From positions 186,001 to 250,000 of the forward strand of contig NW_020194552.1 in NCBI RefSeq assembly GCF_002865645.1: a stretch of DNA of 64,000 nucleotides, read 5' to 3'. Numbering within the stretch: the stretch's first letter is position 1; each line of letters begins with the position of its first letter. Source of the DNA: Hyaloscypha bicolor E (taxonomy: Eukaryota > Ascomycota > Leotiomycetes > Helotiales > Hyaloscyphaceae). The translations under genes and the position numbers were made by a program. Below are positions 1-11,769 of this stretch, one piece after another. Under the pieces are notes generated by a model. That model worked only from the letters and a program-made list of their open reading frames with translations, was not told where the DNA came from and ran no database searches.

Positions 1-323
1 TTATTTATTTAATATATATTTAAATATAAAATTCGTATAAAACTCTTATTAATTTATTAATCTTTATATTATATATATAATTAATAAGCTTTTATAAAGC
101 TTTATAAAATAATTATTTCATTCTTATATACTATTTTTCTTTTAAATTACTTTTTAGCTTGAAATACTTCCTTAATTTCTTATATTAAGCTTTAATTTAA
201 TATTTAAATATTAAAAATATAAGTATATTATTAGTACTAATAAAAATTTCAAATGAAATAATAAAATAAATAAAGAATAGCTTATATTTAAAGAAAATTA
301 AATTGAATTTATATTTTAATTAT
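1..323. other. RIP-mutated AT-rich DNA
   Basis: This stretch is almost purely A and T, with TpA steps throughout and no readable domain. It lies outside the 3' LTR of the minus-strand Copia copy that starts at 324. It may be the other half of the plus-strand Gypsy element that resumes at 8,777, but I see no motif that proves it. Confidence 0.5.
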
Positions 324-596
324 TATTAATTTACTAGTAATATATAGTATTATTATATAATATATACAAATTATAAATATATTAAATTAGTAAAATATTT
401 AATATTTAAAAATAAGAATTATAATATTATAATATTAATATATAATTTCTAAATTTACTAAGTCTAATAGAATCTAGTTTATTAGTCGAGTTATTTATAA
501 GATATAAGGTTATATAATTATATTTTATATCTTATATTTTATTTCCCGAATCTTATAATTATATATATAACTTTTAAAAAAATAGCTATATTAATA
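324..596 (-). repeat. 3' LTR of minus-strand Copia
   Basis: It begins TATTAATTTACTAG and ends TATATTAATA, the reverse complement of the ends of the 297-bp LTRs at 10,864 and 16,904. It is about 273 bp long, with small deletions and heavy C-to-T and G-to-A change. Confidence 0.8.
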
Positions 597-1750
597 TTAG
601 AACTTTTCTAAAAACGCGAAAAATAGTATTTTTCTCTAATTATATACTAATTTTTTAATTTGGTCTAATATTAGATTTTTTAAATACTTTATATATTTAT
701 ATTATTTTTAAGGTTTTAATTATATATTAAAAGCTATAGCCTTTTATATATAATTTCCTTTTTTATAATATTCTTTTATTTTATATATTTATTTATTTTT
801 ATTTTCTATTTTTATTTTCTATTTTCTATTTTTATTTCCTATTTTATATATTTATTTTCTATTTTATTTTATTTAATTCATTTCTCTATATTTAATTATA
901 TAATATTTATATTAATAAAGTATTTAAAGGTATTTAATAGTTTCGATTTTATTATAAAATTAATTTTATTAATTTCTATAATCTTTTATTATTTATATAT
1001 TTAATAAAAATATATTATATTAATTATTAGATATTTCTCTAGAATAATATTTAATTTAATAAGGCATTTATATAAATAACTAGTAATAATTTCATTTCTA
1101 GTACTTTATTAATTATAGATTTAACTAAAATACTTATATTAAAACTATAAACTATATTATATAATTTCAAAACTAGAATACTTCTAGTAATTCTCTTATA
1201 TTTAATAGAGAACTAATAAATAATATTAGTATATCTAGTTTTATTTACTAAAACCAGAATATATTTAATTTAAAAAAGAAATTTCTATTATTTATAAATA
1301 AAGTATTTATAAAAACAATTAAATATAAGAATTTCTTTATTAGCTTTATAAATTTTAGTTCTTTAATAGTATTTTTAATTTACTATTAAATATATTTATT
1401 AAATACTTTTATATTAGCTTTTGAAAGTTTAATAGCTTAAGTAATAATTAATAAATTATATAAAGCTTTTAGTTAATAGACTAATATAATATATACTTTT
1501 TTAATATATTAGATAATATATTAATTCTTAATAAATAATACCTCTATTACTTATAATAATAGTATTTTTATATAAAAGTAATTCTAGTAATATTTATATA
1601 AATAATACCTTTATTAAATTTGAAATTATAATTAAAATTAAGGTATTTATACTTTTTAATTAAAAACTTAGCCTTTTAAAGCTTTAATTACTTTGTTTTC
1701 GCAAAGTTATTAGTTTTAATAAATAGAATATTATTAATTTAGAGCCCAAT

Positions 1751-1930
1751 TATTATGAGCCAGGCCTTTAATATAAAGAAAACTAGTGGTTTTTAATATA
1801 AGAAAAATTCATTAAAGAAAGAAGCTAAAAGCAAGCCTTAATTTCCTAGGAAATAAAGAAGTATAATTATATAAGAGTCTAGTACAAGTATTATATACCA
1901 AGTATAAAAACCGGGTCTTAACTTGCTATA
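1751..1930. repeat. TRIM-1 left LTR
   Basis: It is 180 bp long, the same length as the copy at 2,612-2,791, and differs from it almost only by C/T and G/A transitions. It is the more strongly RIPed of the pair. Confidence 0.88.
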
Positions 1931-2020
1931 TTATTCCCTTCTTCTCCTTTATATATAGCTTTCGAAAAAAAAATCTCAAGCCTCTTGCCATATACGAGAT
2001 CCTTCTCTTTGCCTTTACCT

Positions 2021-2518
2021 TGAGTATTCTTTTAAGCCTCTACAGGCTCCATTCGCTGGCCTCGTATTCGCGAGGGCTTCTGTTCTTGTCTGTAAGTATT
2101 CTAAGCCTCTACAGGCTCTATTCGCTAGCCTTACATTTGCAAAGGCTTCCGTTCTTATTCGTAGGTATTCTAAACGCCTCTACAGGCTCCCGTTCTTATC
2201 CGTAAGTATTCTAAGCCTTTACAGGCTCCATTCGCTAGCCTCGTAATCCGCAAAAGCTTCCGTTCTTATCCGTAAATATTCTAAGCCTTTGCAGGCTCCG
2301 TTCGCTAGCCTCGCAATCTGCAAGGGCTTCCGTTTATAGGTATCATTAAGCCTTCACAGGCTCCATCCACTAGCTTTGCTATTCGCAAGGGCTTCCATTC
2401 TTTGCAAGTATTATAAAGCCTTTACAGGCTACTTATTCGCTAGTCTCGCAATTCACAAGGGCTTCCGTTTATCCGTTGGCCTCGCCATATCGAGGGCTTT
2501 CCTTCTTTACTTGCTCGT
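2021..2518. repeat. Tandem minisatellite inside TRIM-1
   Basis: There are about seven units of roughly 65-72 bp plus partial units at both ends. One unit (2,165-2,205) has an internal deletion. Each unit carries TATTCTAAGCCT, then ACAGGCTCCATTCGCTAGCC, then GGGCTTCCGTTCTTATCCG. Two short hairpins recur: AGCCT...AGGCT, and GCCTCG...CGAGGGC. The array keeps far more G and C than the surrounding Copia. The plus-strand ORF at 2,020-2,205 is a by-product of the repeat, not a gene. Confidence 0.9.
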
Positions 2519-2611
2519 CCCAAGAATAATGGCTAAATAAAGGCTAAAAGCCTCTATTTTACTCCTTTACAAAAAATTTCCGGGGGGTTTTTTTTAAAAA
2601 AAAGATTCTAA

Positions 2612-2791
2612 TATTACGGGCCAGGCCTTTAATACAAAAAAAACTAGTAATTCTTGATATAAGGAGAATTCATTAAGGAAAGAAGCTAAAAGCAAGCCCT
2701 GATTTCCTGGGAAATAAAGGAATATAATTATATAAGAGTCTAATATAGGCACTATATACCAAATATAAAAACCGGATCTTGACCCGCTATA
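2612..2791. repeat. TRIM-1 right LTR
   Basis: It is 180 bp and pairs with 1,751-1,930. It retains more C and G (for example CCTGGG and GACCCGC) than the left copy, so RIP acted unevenly on the two ends. Confidence 0.88.
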
Positions 2792-3361
2792 CTAATAATT
2801 CCAAAGAATTACTTATTATAAAGAAAATAAGAATTATAAATTAATTATTTTATAGAAAGCTTATTAATATAATAGAAATAATAAGTTTTAAACTAGTAGT
2901 TTCTAGCTTCTAATATATTATATAGTAGTTTTATAACTTTTAGATTTAAATTATTATTTAAATTTAGTTATTTAGTAAATTTATAAAATAAATTAATATA
3001 AAAATTATAATTAAGTAAGGTTATTAATTAAATATAATTATATAGTATTTATTATTATACTAATAATACTAAAAATAATTCTTTAGCTAATATATTAAAT
3101 AATAAGTACTTATATTAATATTATATATTTCTTATTATTATTATAAATTTAAATAATTAGTTTCGACTTTTTAAGCTCTTTTTCTGTATTTTTATTCTTA
3201 ATTTTATTAATAAACCGGGAATTAAAAAAAAATATTTCTTTTAGTATTTAAAATTTAAAAATAACCTTAAATATTTTTTTTCTAAAAAGCTAATAATTTT
3301 AATTTAATAGAAGTTCTTATATAAATTATTATTTTATAGAAATACCGTAATATTAGAGTTC

Positions 3362-3514
3362 TATTATATAGTAATTATATACTAATAGTTATATATAGGC
3401 TCATGTGACTATACTTACTATATTTAAGCTTTGGCTACCCGTACTATACCTCCTTTCTTCTATATCTATCTATATATTATTATTATAATATAATAATAAC
3501 ATTTTATTATAATA
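3362..3514. repeat. TRIM-2 left LTR
   Basis: It is 153 bp, from TATTATATAGTAA to TTATAATA. It aligns with 4,276-4,428 and with the solo copy at 28,717-28,868. It is the most mutated of the three, for example TAATAGTTATATATAGG where the right LTR keeps TAGTGGTCACGTGCAGG. Confidence 0.88.
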
Positions 3515-4275
3515 ATTAGTAGCAATGCTCTTTAATTCGATTTAATCAGGGTCTCCTTACTCTTGATTACCTGCGAATTCCTCTATACCTCCCCCAGCAA
3601 GCCCTCCAAAGCTCTGCTCCAACCAGTTAATCTTTTAATTAAGTCATTGACTGGAAATCGTTAATATCTCTACGGCATCGCCATGCCTTTCAATTAGACC
3701 TCTTAATTGAGCATTCTAATTAATAAACAAATCGATTCTCAGTTATCGCCATCCGTACGATAATTACCATTGTCTGAATCGGAGTACTCGCCCTCTACCG
3801 ATACTACCCTCCCGATACTTCCGTACCATAAACGACCTGCGTATTAACCATAGCGTACATAAACATCGCAATAGCCTCCTTCTCAACTTGACATCCCTGT
3901 ATGCTTCGTATAGCCTCGACTACCATTCTCTTGCCGTCGAACAGCCTGCTCTCCTATCGACGAGCCTTCTCCTTCTCCTGCCGTCGAACAGCCTTCCTTA
4001 GCTTATCGACAGCTCCCTGCTTCTCTCCTGCGCTCCTGCACTTCCCTCCTGCGCTCCTTGCGTATCGAATACATATATACGGTACTATTGGGACGCTTTG
4101 GTTACTGGCATTAGGCTATGGGGTTCAGGGATATTGGATAAGGCTGTTTTTTGAGCTTTTGGGTGGAATTTGTTCGATTTTCTGTCCTTTTCGAAAAATT
4201 GGCTCCTATATACGAGTAAATCGTATATATATATAGTATAGAGGACCATGCAGTTCTTTCTTTTTTGGGGGCATA

Positions 4276-4428
4276 TATTGCATGGCAATTATATACTAGT
4301 GGTCACGTGCAGGCTTACGTAACCACACTTACTGTATTTAAGCTTTGGCTACCCGTACCATATTTCCTTTCTTCCATATCTATCTATATATTATTATTAT
4401 AATATAATAATAACGTTTTATTATAACA
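4276..4428. repeat. TRIM-2 right LTR
   Basis: It is 153 bp, starts TATTGCATGGCAA and ends TTATAACA, with the terminal CA intact. It contains two CACGTG/TACGTA-like palindromes and a TATA-rich tail. Confidence 0.88.
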
Positions 4429-5159
4429 AGTTCTTATAAGAATATTCTTTATTATATTTTAATAAAATAATAGAAATAATAAAAGAAATTATACTTGTAT
4501 TACTTTTAGCTTTATTATAAAATTCGGATTTAAATTTAGGACTATTAGTACTAATTTCAATATTTCCTATATAAAAGGGCTTTATAAAAATTAAATAAAA
4601 GATAATATTACTATATAATAAAACTAGTATATAGTTCTTTCTATTAATAGCTATTAGCTTATATAGCTTATTTTAATTACTAAATTAATTAGTATTTCTT
4701 TTATATTATATAAAAATATTTGAATTTAGGAGAAATTCATAAATATTAATAATATTAGAACTATTTCGGGTATTTAAGATATTTATAATTTAATATTTAG
4801 CTTAAAGCTTCTAAATTTCTACTATTATCTTTTCAAGTATTACTAATTATTATAATATAATAAATAATAAAATTATATTTAATTATTTAAAATAAAGTAT
4901 TATAAATTAAAAGAATTAAAATATTATTATTAAATTCTATAAAATTATTAATAGCCTTAAAAGCTATTTAAAATATAATATCTTTATTAATTCTATTAAT
5001 TCCGGCTATAATAATTAAATAAATATATTAAATTAGGCTATAATAATATTCTATAATTCTAATAAAATTATAAGCTTTTATAAAAATAATTTTAATTTTG
5101 GTTTCTATAATATTTATAAGCTAAATAAACTTCTTATTAATAAATTGCTTTTCGGTATT

Positions 5160-5380
5160 TATTATAGTTCAGGTTTCGATATTCTGGTTATCTAATAGCT
5201 AGTATAGGAATATATATAGAGATATTTAGGATACTAAATCCCTTATAGGCTTAGTATATTACGGGTATACTTTATTTTTATAGCCTCTTATATTCTAGTC
5301 TTCTCTTCTTTAGCTTTAAATTATCTTTATAAGAGACCTTCTATTTTACTTTCCAAGCCCTGAATATTATACCTGTAATA
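5160..5380 (-). repeat. Solo LTR, Gypsy family-D-like
   Basis: It runs from TATTATAGTTC to ACCTGTAATA and is flanked by a perfect 5-bp duplication GTATT (5,155-5,159 and 5,381-5,385). It interrupts the Copia integrase region, which resumes at TATTTACTATAATC. Its last ~100 bp match the reverse complement of the 274-bp LTRs at 38,035, 57,609 and 60,952 (TTTAGCTTTAAAT, then CTTTCCAAGCCCT). The first half is divergent, so it is a subfamily member of about 221 bp. Confidence 0.8.
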
Positions 5381-6325
5381 GTATTTACTATAATCTAATT
5401 AGAAAGGCCTAAATAATTATTAATTTAATATTATTTAAATATATTTCAAATATATATTATACTAATATTTTAAAGCTATTAGCCGGCTTAATATTAAATA
5501 CCTTTATTAATAATATAAAATATAGGCTTATTAGAAATATAGAAAATATTAATAATAATAAAATAATTAAAACTAATATTATTTCTTAAATTAAACTTGA
5601 ATTATTTTAATAAATATTCGAATTTCTAGTATTATTTATAATACTTTATAAAATACTCAAAGGCTTTTATATTAATATTATAGCCTGCTTATTCTAATAT
5701 ATTTCAAGTTTATTAATAAATAAATAACTAAAATAATAATATAAATATTATAATTCGATTTCTATAAAAAAGCAAAAATTATAAATAAAGAATTCAGAAA
5801 TAAAGCTCTATAATATAATATTTTAAAGCAAGAAAAAGTATCTAAAATATTATATTATAAATATATAATATTTGGTAAAAATAATAAAATAATAAGTAAA
5901 ATTATTAAAATAATTTCTAGCTTATCTATATTAGCTAAGTTAAATAAAAATAAAGTTTTTAAAAATATAATATAAAATCATATTTATTTATTTAGTATAT
6001 TTACTATTATAAATCTAATAAAAAATATTAATTTAATATTAAACTAAATATTAAATAAACTTTTAATAGTTTTATTAAATTTAATACTATTATTAGTTTA
6101 TTATAGAATTTGAAATTAGTTAAAACTAGTAATTATATATCTAAAGGCTCTAGTATTAATTATAATTTTATAAAAGTAATAAATATTATATTTTAATATA
6201 TTATTAATTATAAAAGTTTAAATATTTTTTATTAAGGATTTAATAAGTTTTAAGATATAATTTTTATTAATTATTTAATATATAAAAGAAAGAGAAATAA
6301 AATTATTTATAAGAGTATTAGTTAT

Positions 6326-6624
6326 TATCGGTTCACTAGTAACACATGGCACCGTTATGTAGGCGTGGAAATGCTGGTTGCGTTGGTTGGTGAAGTTGTT
6401 ATTATTCAGAAGTAGGGATCGCAGTATCGTGGTATTGATATGCGATCCCTAAATCTGCTAAGCCTAAAGGGGTCTAGTCTACTGGTCGAGTCACTAATGG
6501 GACGCGAGGTCACATGACCATGTCCCGTATCCCATGTCCCATTGCCCATGTCCCATTGCCCATGTCCCGTGTCCCGTGTCCCGTGACTACGCACGTGACT
6601 CCCAAAGGAACAGCTGTACCAACA
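6326..6624 (-). repeat. Nearly unmutated Copia solo LTR
   Basis: It is 299 bp with ordinary base composition inside fully RIPed DNA. On the minus strand it starts TGTTGGTACAGCTG and ends GAACCGATA. The duplicated target GTTAT is perfect on both sides (6,321-6,325 and 6,625-6,629). It is the same family as the 297-bp LTRs at 10,864 and 16,904, which look like RIPed versions of it (for example GTGAACCGATA here against GTAAACTAATA there). It contains a microsatellite-like run of GTCCC/CATGTCCC units at about 6,520-6,585. The minus-strand ORF at 6,406-6,594 comes from that run and is not a gene. Confidence 0.92.
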
Positions 6625-8594
6625 GTTATAGTTATTAATAAAGCAAGAATAATAAAAGTAGCTAAAAAGCTTTTAATTAAAATAAAATAGAACTCTAAGT
6701 AATATTTCTCTTTTTTATTTATTTTTATTAATAAAGCCTTAAAAGTATTATTTACTAATTTGTTTTTATTATTTTTATTATTATTTTTCTTTTTAATTTT
6801 AGTAATATATTATATATAAATATTACTAAAGTATTTATTAAAATTGCAAGTATTTCGAAATCTAAATTAATAAATATTTTTATTTTTAAATTAAGCCTTT
6901 TTAGTCTTTTATTTCTCTAATATATATTTCTAAAACGAGTATTTAGGTTTCTTATATATAAACCATAACTTTAAAATATAATTATTATAGATTTCGAAAT
7001 TATAGCTAGATTTATATTAGTAATTTCCGAATAAATAATAGTTTAAAGAATTTTAAAAATAGTATTATTAATTAGTAAAATAAATTTTAGTATTAATTTA
7101 TTATTTCTTTTAATAAATAGTAATAAGTAGTTAAAGCTTATTAATAAGCTAGCCGAGTTTATTAGAAGAATCCGAAACTATATATTAGTATATTAGTAAA
7201 TATTAACAAAAAATAATAATTTTATTATATAAGAATTTAATATTTTATAAAGCAGAAATAAGGCTATATTATAATTATTAAAATAATAATATTTTATTTA
7301 TTTAAATTTCGATATTAGAAATTAGAGCCTTTAAAAAAGGTATAAATATTTATATAAGCCTCTTTATATATATATATATTAAAAGAATTAATTATTATAA
7401 AAGTAGTCTTATACTAATTCCTTTATTATAATAGGGAAAGCTCTTACTAATACCTTTTTTAAAAACTTTATATATTAGTAAATATTAAGAAATATAATAA
7501 ATTTATAATTAAAATTACTATTAGTTTTATTATATTTCTATATTTTAAAATATATCTTTATTATTTCTCTAATAAGCTTTCTAGTAATAGTAATAAATAC
7601 TAATTAATAGATCTTTAAACTCGATAGTAGTAATAATTATAATAAAAAGAAAAGTAGTAAATATTTTTAATTTAAAAAAGATAAATAAATAGCTTAATTT
7701 CTTAACTAAAAATATCTAATTCTCTTATATCTAATTTTTTCTAAAATAAAATTAACTAATATAATAGATTTCTATAAGAGATCTAATTTAATTAGGCTAT
7801 TTTTAATAATATTAGCTTTATTTTATAAATGTTTTATTTTTTTTAAATAAGATTAATTAGGAATTATATAATAATAAGATTCTTATACTAAAATAAGATT
7901 CGAAAACTTTATAATAATATATAGCTAATTTAATTAAATATTATAATATTAAAGTTCTTAAAATTATTCTAAAATAGATTTTATAAATTATTATTATTTT
8001 TCTATTTTTTAATTAGCTTCTTTCTTTTATTAGTATTTATATTAAATCGAGTTTAGTTTCTTTTTAATATATATATATAATTTATAATAGATTTATAAAA
8101 TGAATTTAATAATAAAAATATTAAAATATTAAAATAAATATTTTACTTTTAAAATTTTTATTTATAATAAGAAATTTAAGAAATGAAATATTATAATTTT
8201 AGAAGAATCTAAAGCTTAAAGGGCTCGATTTAATAGTAAAATCAAAGTATAATTAAAGAGCTTTAGATATATATATAGAATATATATTCTAGTAAAAGGG
8301 TTTTATAAATTCGAGTATTATATAAATAAAAAAGATGGTTTTTAAGAAAGTAGTTTTAAAGCCAAAAAAGTTAGTTTTAAAAAATAATAGAAGTTAAATA
8401 AATAATTAAATAAATAACTAATTATTTATTAATTAATAAAAGTTAAATATTTTTTATAGGCTATTTAATACTTTTATAAAATTACTAAATAGTTTCTTTC
8501 TTTAATATAAAATAAACTAGATTTGTTTTAAACTATTAAATATTTTTAGAATTAATCTAAAATCTTTTCTAATTTATAAATACTAATTAATTAA

Positions 8595-8776
8595 TATTAG
8601 TTTATTAGTAATATATAATATTATTATATAATATATATAAAATATAAATATATTAAATTAGTAAAATAATTATATTTTATATTTTATATTTTATTACTTA
8701 TATTTCATTATTTATATCCCGTTTTTCGAGTCTTATAACTATATATATAACTCTCGAAAAAATAATTATATTAATA
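8595..8776 (-). repeat. 5' LTR of minus-strand Copia, internally deleted
   Basis: It begins TATTAGTTTATTAGTAA and ends TATATTAATA like the other family members, but is only 182 bp. The middle block (the CTTCTAAATAA to GACTAG part of the other copies) is missing. It closes the element that begins at 324. Confidence 0.7.
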
Positions 8777-10858
8777 TTATATTTTCTTTATAATTTTCTA
8801 ATTTAATTATAAGATTATATTTATAATATTAAATTTTTTTTTTACTAGGCAAGCTCTAAAAACAATATTTATATAAAATCCTTTAATAATTATAATATTA
8901 TAAAGAATTAAATCTTTAATATATAATTTTATAAGTTTATTAATTATATTTAATAATTAAAAACTAGTTATTTTTGCTTTTATATAATTATAAAAGAAAG
9001 AAAACCTCTAATAGGGCTTTATTAAATTAAGTTAATTTCTTTTTATATTTCTAATTCTTTTTATAAAAAAGGCTAATAAAGCTTTCTAATTTTATATTAA
9101 TTATTATAAGCTAAATAATTTAATATAAAAGATTTTTTTTCTTTTATTTACGAGATTCTTATATAACTAGTTTAAGTTAAGGTCTATTATAAAGCTAGAT
9201 ATTTAATAAATATTTTATTAAATTTAAATAAATTCAAAATTAGAAGAACTTATAATATTCTATATAAGATATAGGGCTTATAAGTATAAAGTTCTTTAGA
9301 AAAGCCTAATTAATAGCCCTATTATATATTAGAGATATATAAATAATTTTTTTTTAATTACTTTAATATTTTTTATATAGCTTACTAAAATAATATTCTA
9401 ATTTATTTAAATAATTCTTTTAAATATAAAAACTATATATAAAAGGTTTTTTAATAATTATAAAATACTAGCCTTTAAGCAAATATTAAGAAATTAAAGT
9501 TTAAAGTTATTTATATAAAATATCTAGGCTTTATTATCTTTATTAAGGGCATTAAAATAAATTTAGATAAAATAGTAATTATTAAAAACTAGTAATTACT
9601 AATAATAATTAAAGAAATATAAGACTTTTTAGGCTTTTATAATTTTTATTAGTATTTTATTATAAAATATAATCATATAATAAAGCTTTTAATAATTTTA
9701 ATATATAAAGAAGTCCCGTATAAATAAATAAATTAATATTAAAAAGATTCTAATAAGCTAAAGCAAGTTATATTTTTAATACTAATTTTATATTATTATA
9801 ACCCGAATTTTTTTATTATAATTAAAACAAATATATTAAATAAAGTTATAACTAGTATTTTCTTATAATAAAACCCTTAAATAAAACTCTAGTATTTAAT
9901 AGTATTCTTTTTTAAGATTATATAGCTAATAAAAGTAAATTATAATATTTATAATAAAGAATTATTTACTATTATTTTCTTTTTAATTAAATAATAAATA
10001 AAGCTAAAAGGCTTATAAGAAGTACTTTTTATAATTTACTTAAATTATTACGCTTTCAAATACTTTATAATTATAAAAAGCTTTTAATAAAACAAGTTTA
10101 TTAGGCAAAATATCTTTTTTATTACTATTTCAGGCTTATATATTAAATAAATAAATTAAATAAGCAAATACTCTAAATAAGAAATACAAGAATATAACTA
10201 TTTAAAATAAAATAATAATAGCCTATTAAACTCAATTCTTTTCTTATAATAAAAGATTAATAATAATATAATATAGGATTTTTAGTTAGCTCTAATTAAG
10301 GCCTTAATAAGCCCGGCTTAGAAAGAAACTTAATATAATAATATCTAGCTTATAAATAAGCTATTAAATAAGAACCAAAAGTTATTAGAACTAGAAAAGC
10401 TATAAAATAAAGCAAGAAATAAAAAAAAAGTATTTAAATATTATAAAATAGCCTTTTCTTATAATATAATAAACTATTTATATTTAGTAATATAATAATA
10501 TTCGAGATATTTTTATATATTATTTTTATTTAAAAGATATATATATAGCCTCTAATAAAATATTTAGAATAAGCTAAGCTTTAATAGCTTTTTTAGGCCC
10601 GCTATTACTGGCTAGACCAGAATATAAATATTAATTAATATAAAAATAATTATTATATTTACTAATAATTTCATATTTTTAAAAATATTAAACTAGATCT
10701 CTTATATTTATTACTAGTTTCTAATTACTTCTAATAATATATATTAGTAAATTTTAAGAAATACCTAAAAAATAAAAATAAATATAATATAATAATAATT
10801 TTTATTAATTACCTAAATAAGTATTTTATTATAATTCTTATTTGAAATATAATTATAG
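8777..10858 (+). pseudogene. Chromoviral Gypsy pol, 5' half (RT and RNase H), RIP-dead
   Basis: After allowing for TAA/TAG in place of CAA/CAG and TGG, the plus strand reads as a Ty3/Gypsy reverse transcriptase at about 9,060-9,510 (INYYKLNNL, then TRYRAYKYKVL). RT thumb and RNase H follow at about 9,500-10,200 (YLGFI, then DFLGFYNFY). The start of the pol frame, gag and the 5' LTR are not recognisable. The reading breaks at 10,859, where a Copia element is inserted, and the integrase core resumes at 17,206. It encodes no functional product. Confidence 0.8.
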
Positions 10859-10863
10859 CTAAA

Positions 10864-11160
10864 TATTAGTATAGCTATTTCTTTGGAAGTCACGTATATA
10901 GTTACGGGATACGGGATACGGGATATAAGTAATAGGATATAGGTAATAAGATATAAGATATAAGATATAATTATATAATCTCGCGTCTTATTAATAACTT
11001 AACTAATAAACTAGATCTCTTTAGGCTTAGCAGATTTAGGAATTATATATTAATATTATAATATTATAATTCTTACTTCTAAATAATAACTTTACTAATT
11101 ATATATAAATAGTATTCTATAACTTATATAATAGTATTATATATTACTAGTAAACTAATA
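10864..11160 (+). repeat. 5' LTR of plus-strand Copia
   Basis: It is 297 bp, identical in length to the 3' LTR at 16,904-17,200. It is more strongly RIPed than the 3' copy in its GGGATA-rich first third. Confidence 0.9.
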
Positions 11161-11769
11161 CTAATTAGTTTATATTTAGATTAGAATAAGGTCTATTTAT
11201 ATATATAGATTAGGAAGAATTAAGCTATACTTACCTAAGATTTAGTTACTTAGGAATAAAGCTATTATTCTAGTTAAAGAGAAAATAACTATTAATTCTA
11301 TTACTTGTAATTTGGTTATATAGGCAAGAAAGATATTTAATCTTACTAAGGTCTAATTATACTATATTAAAGAAGGAAATATTTATTAGTTCTATTACCT
11401 ATAATTCGGTTATATAGATAAGAAGAGTATTTAATCTTACTAAGTACTAAAATAGTTAGCTATTTAATTATCCTATTTTATTTCTATTTAACTCTTATAA
11501 AACCTTCTTAAAAACTATTTTCTTTTAAATCCCTGGGGCTTTTAAGCTTTAGAACTATTAAGTTCTTTCGGAATCTTAATATTTTACTTCTTAAATTTCA
11601 CTTCCTAAATTTCTTATTATAAACGAAATTTTTACCTTAAATATAATACCTATTATAAACTACTTATTTTATAAACTATTCTCTTTTTTATAAACCTACT
11701 CTTCTTATAAACTACTATATCTTAAACTAGATATAAGCTTATAAAATATATAATAGTAAAATATATTAT

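Larger units (their letters stand above)
1751..2791. mobile_element. TRIM-1, miniature LTR element with internal tandem repeat
   Basis: Two 180-bp direct repeats (1,751-1,930 and 2,612-2,791) flank 681 bp without coding capacity. The LTRs begin TATTATGAGCC and TATTACGGGCC and end GCTATA, as expected for TG...CA ends altered by C-to-T change. The flanking duplication is CCAAT on the left (1,746-1,750) and CTAAT on the right (2,792-2,796), one transition apart. The Copia sequence on both sides rejoins exactly when the element and one target copy are removed. A G-rich run at 2,581-2,587 could belong to the polypurine tract. It encodes no gag or pol, so it must have been mobilised in trans. Confidence 0.9.
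3362..4428. mobile_element. TRIM-2, miniature LTR element
   Basis: Two 153-bp LTRs (3,362-3,514 and 4,276-4,428) flank about 760 bp of balanced base composition. The duplicated target AGTTC is perfect (3,357-3,361 and 4,429-4,433), and the Copia host sequence resumes directly after it. A G-rich run next to T-rich sequence (4,247-4,270) lies just before the right LTR, as a polypurine tract would. Just inside the left LTR, TAGTAGCAATGC could be a tRNA primer-binding site (TGGTAGC after undoing one transition). The interior contains ORFs of 111 and 67 codons on opposite strands but no gag or pol motif, and I regard them as chance. Confidence 0.9.
324..8776 (-). mobile_element. Copia LTR retrotransposon, minus strand, RIP-dead, with nested insertions
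   Basis: This is a second copy of the Copia family whose plus-strand copy lies at 10,864-17,200. Reverse-complemented, its interior follows that copy block by block: 1,300-1,750, 2,792-3,361 and 4,429-5,550 match the RT and integrase regions of 14,300-16,000. Its 3' LTR is at 324-596 and a shortened 5' LTR at 8,595-8,776. The copy is interrupted by TRIM-1, TRIM-2 and two solo LTRs. After removing these and their duplicated targets, about 6.0 kb remain, close to the 6.3 kb of the plus-strand copy. The target duplication is unclear, because the flanks are low-complexity ATTAT and TTATA. No open pol frame remains. Confidence 0.85.

Noticed and set aside
2021..2518. CRISPR-like array
   Set aside because: The repeat is tandem, units adjoin without unique spacers, and it sits inside an LTR element of a eukaryote.
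3515..3560. tRNA gene or fragment near the left LTR of TRIM-2
   Set aside because: Only a primer-binding-site-like word is present. No cloverleaf can be drawn, and no tRNA or rRNA gene was recognised anywhere in the window.
3901..4288. ORFs of 111 codons (plus) and 67 codons (minus) inside TRIM-2
   Set aside because: They overlap on opposite strands, have no motif, and lie in the interior of a non-autonomous element.
6406..6594. 62-codon minus-strand ORF
   Set aside because: It translates the GTCCC/CATGTCCC microsatellite of a solo LTR.
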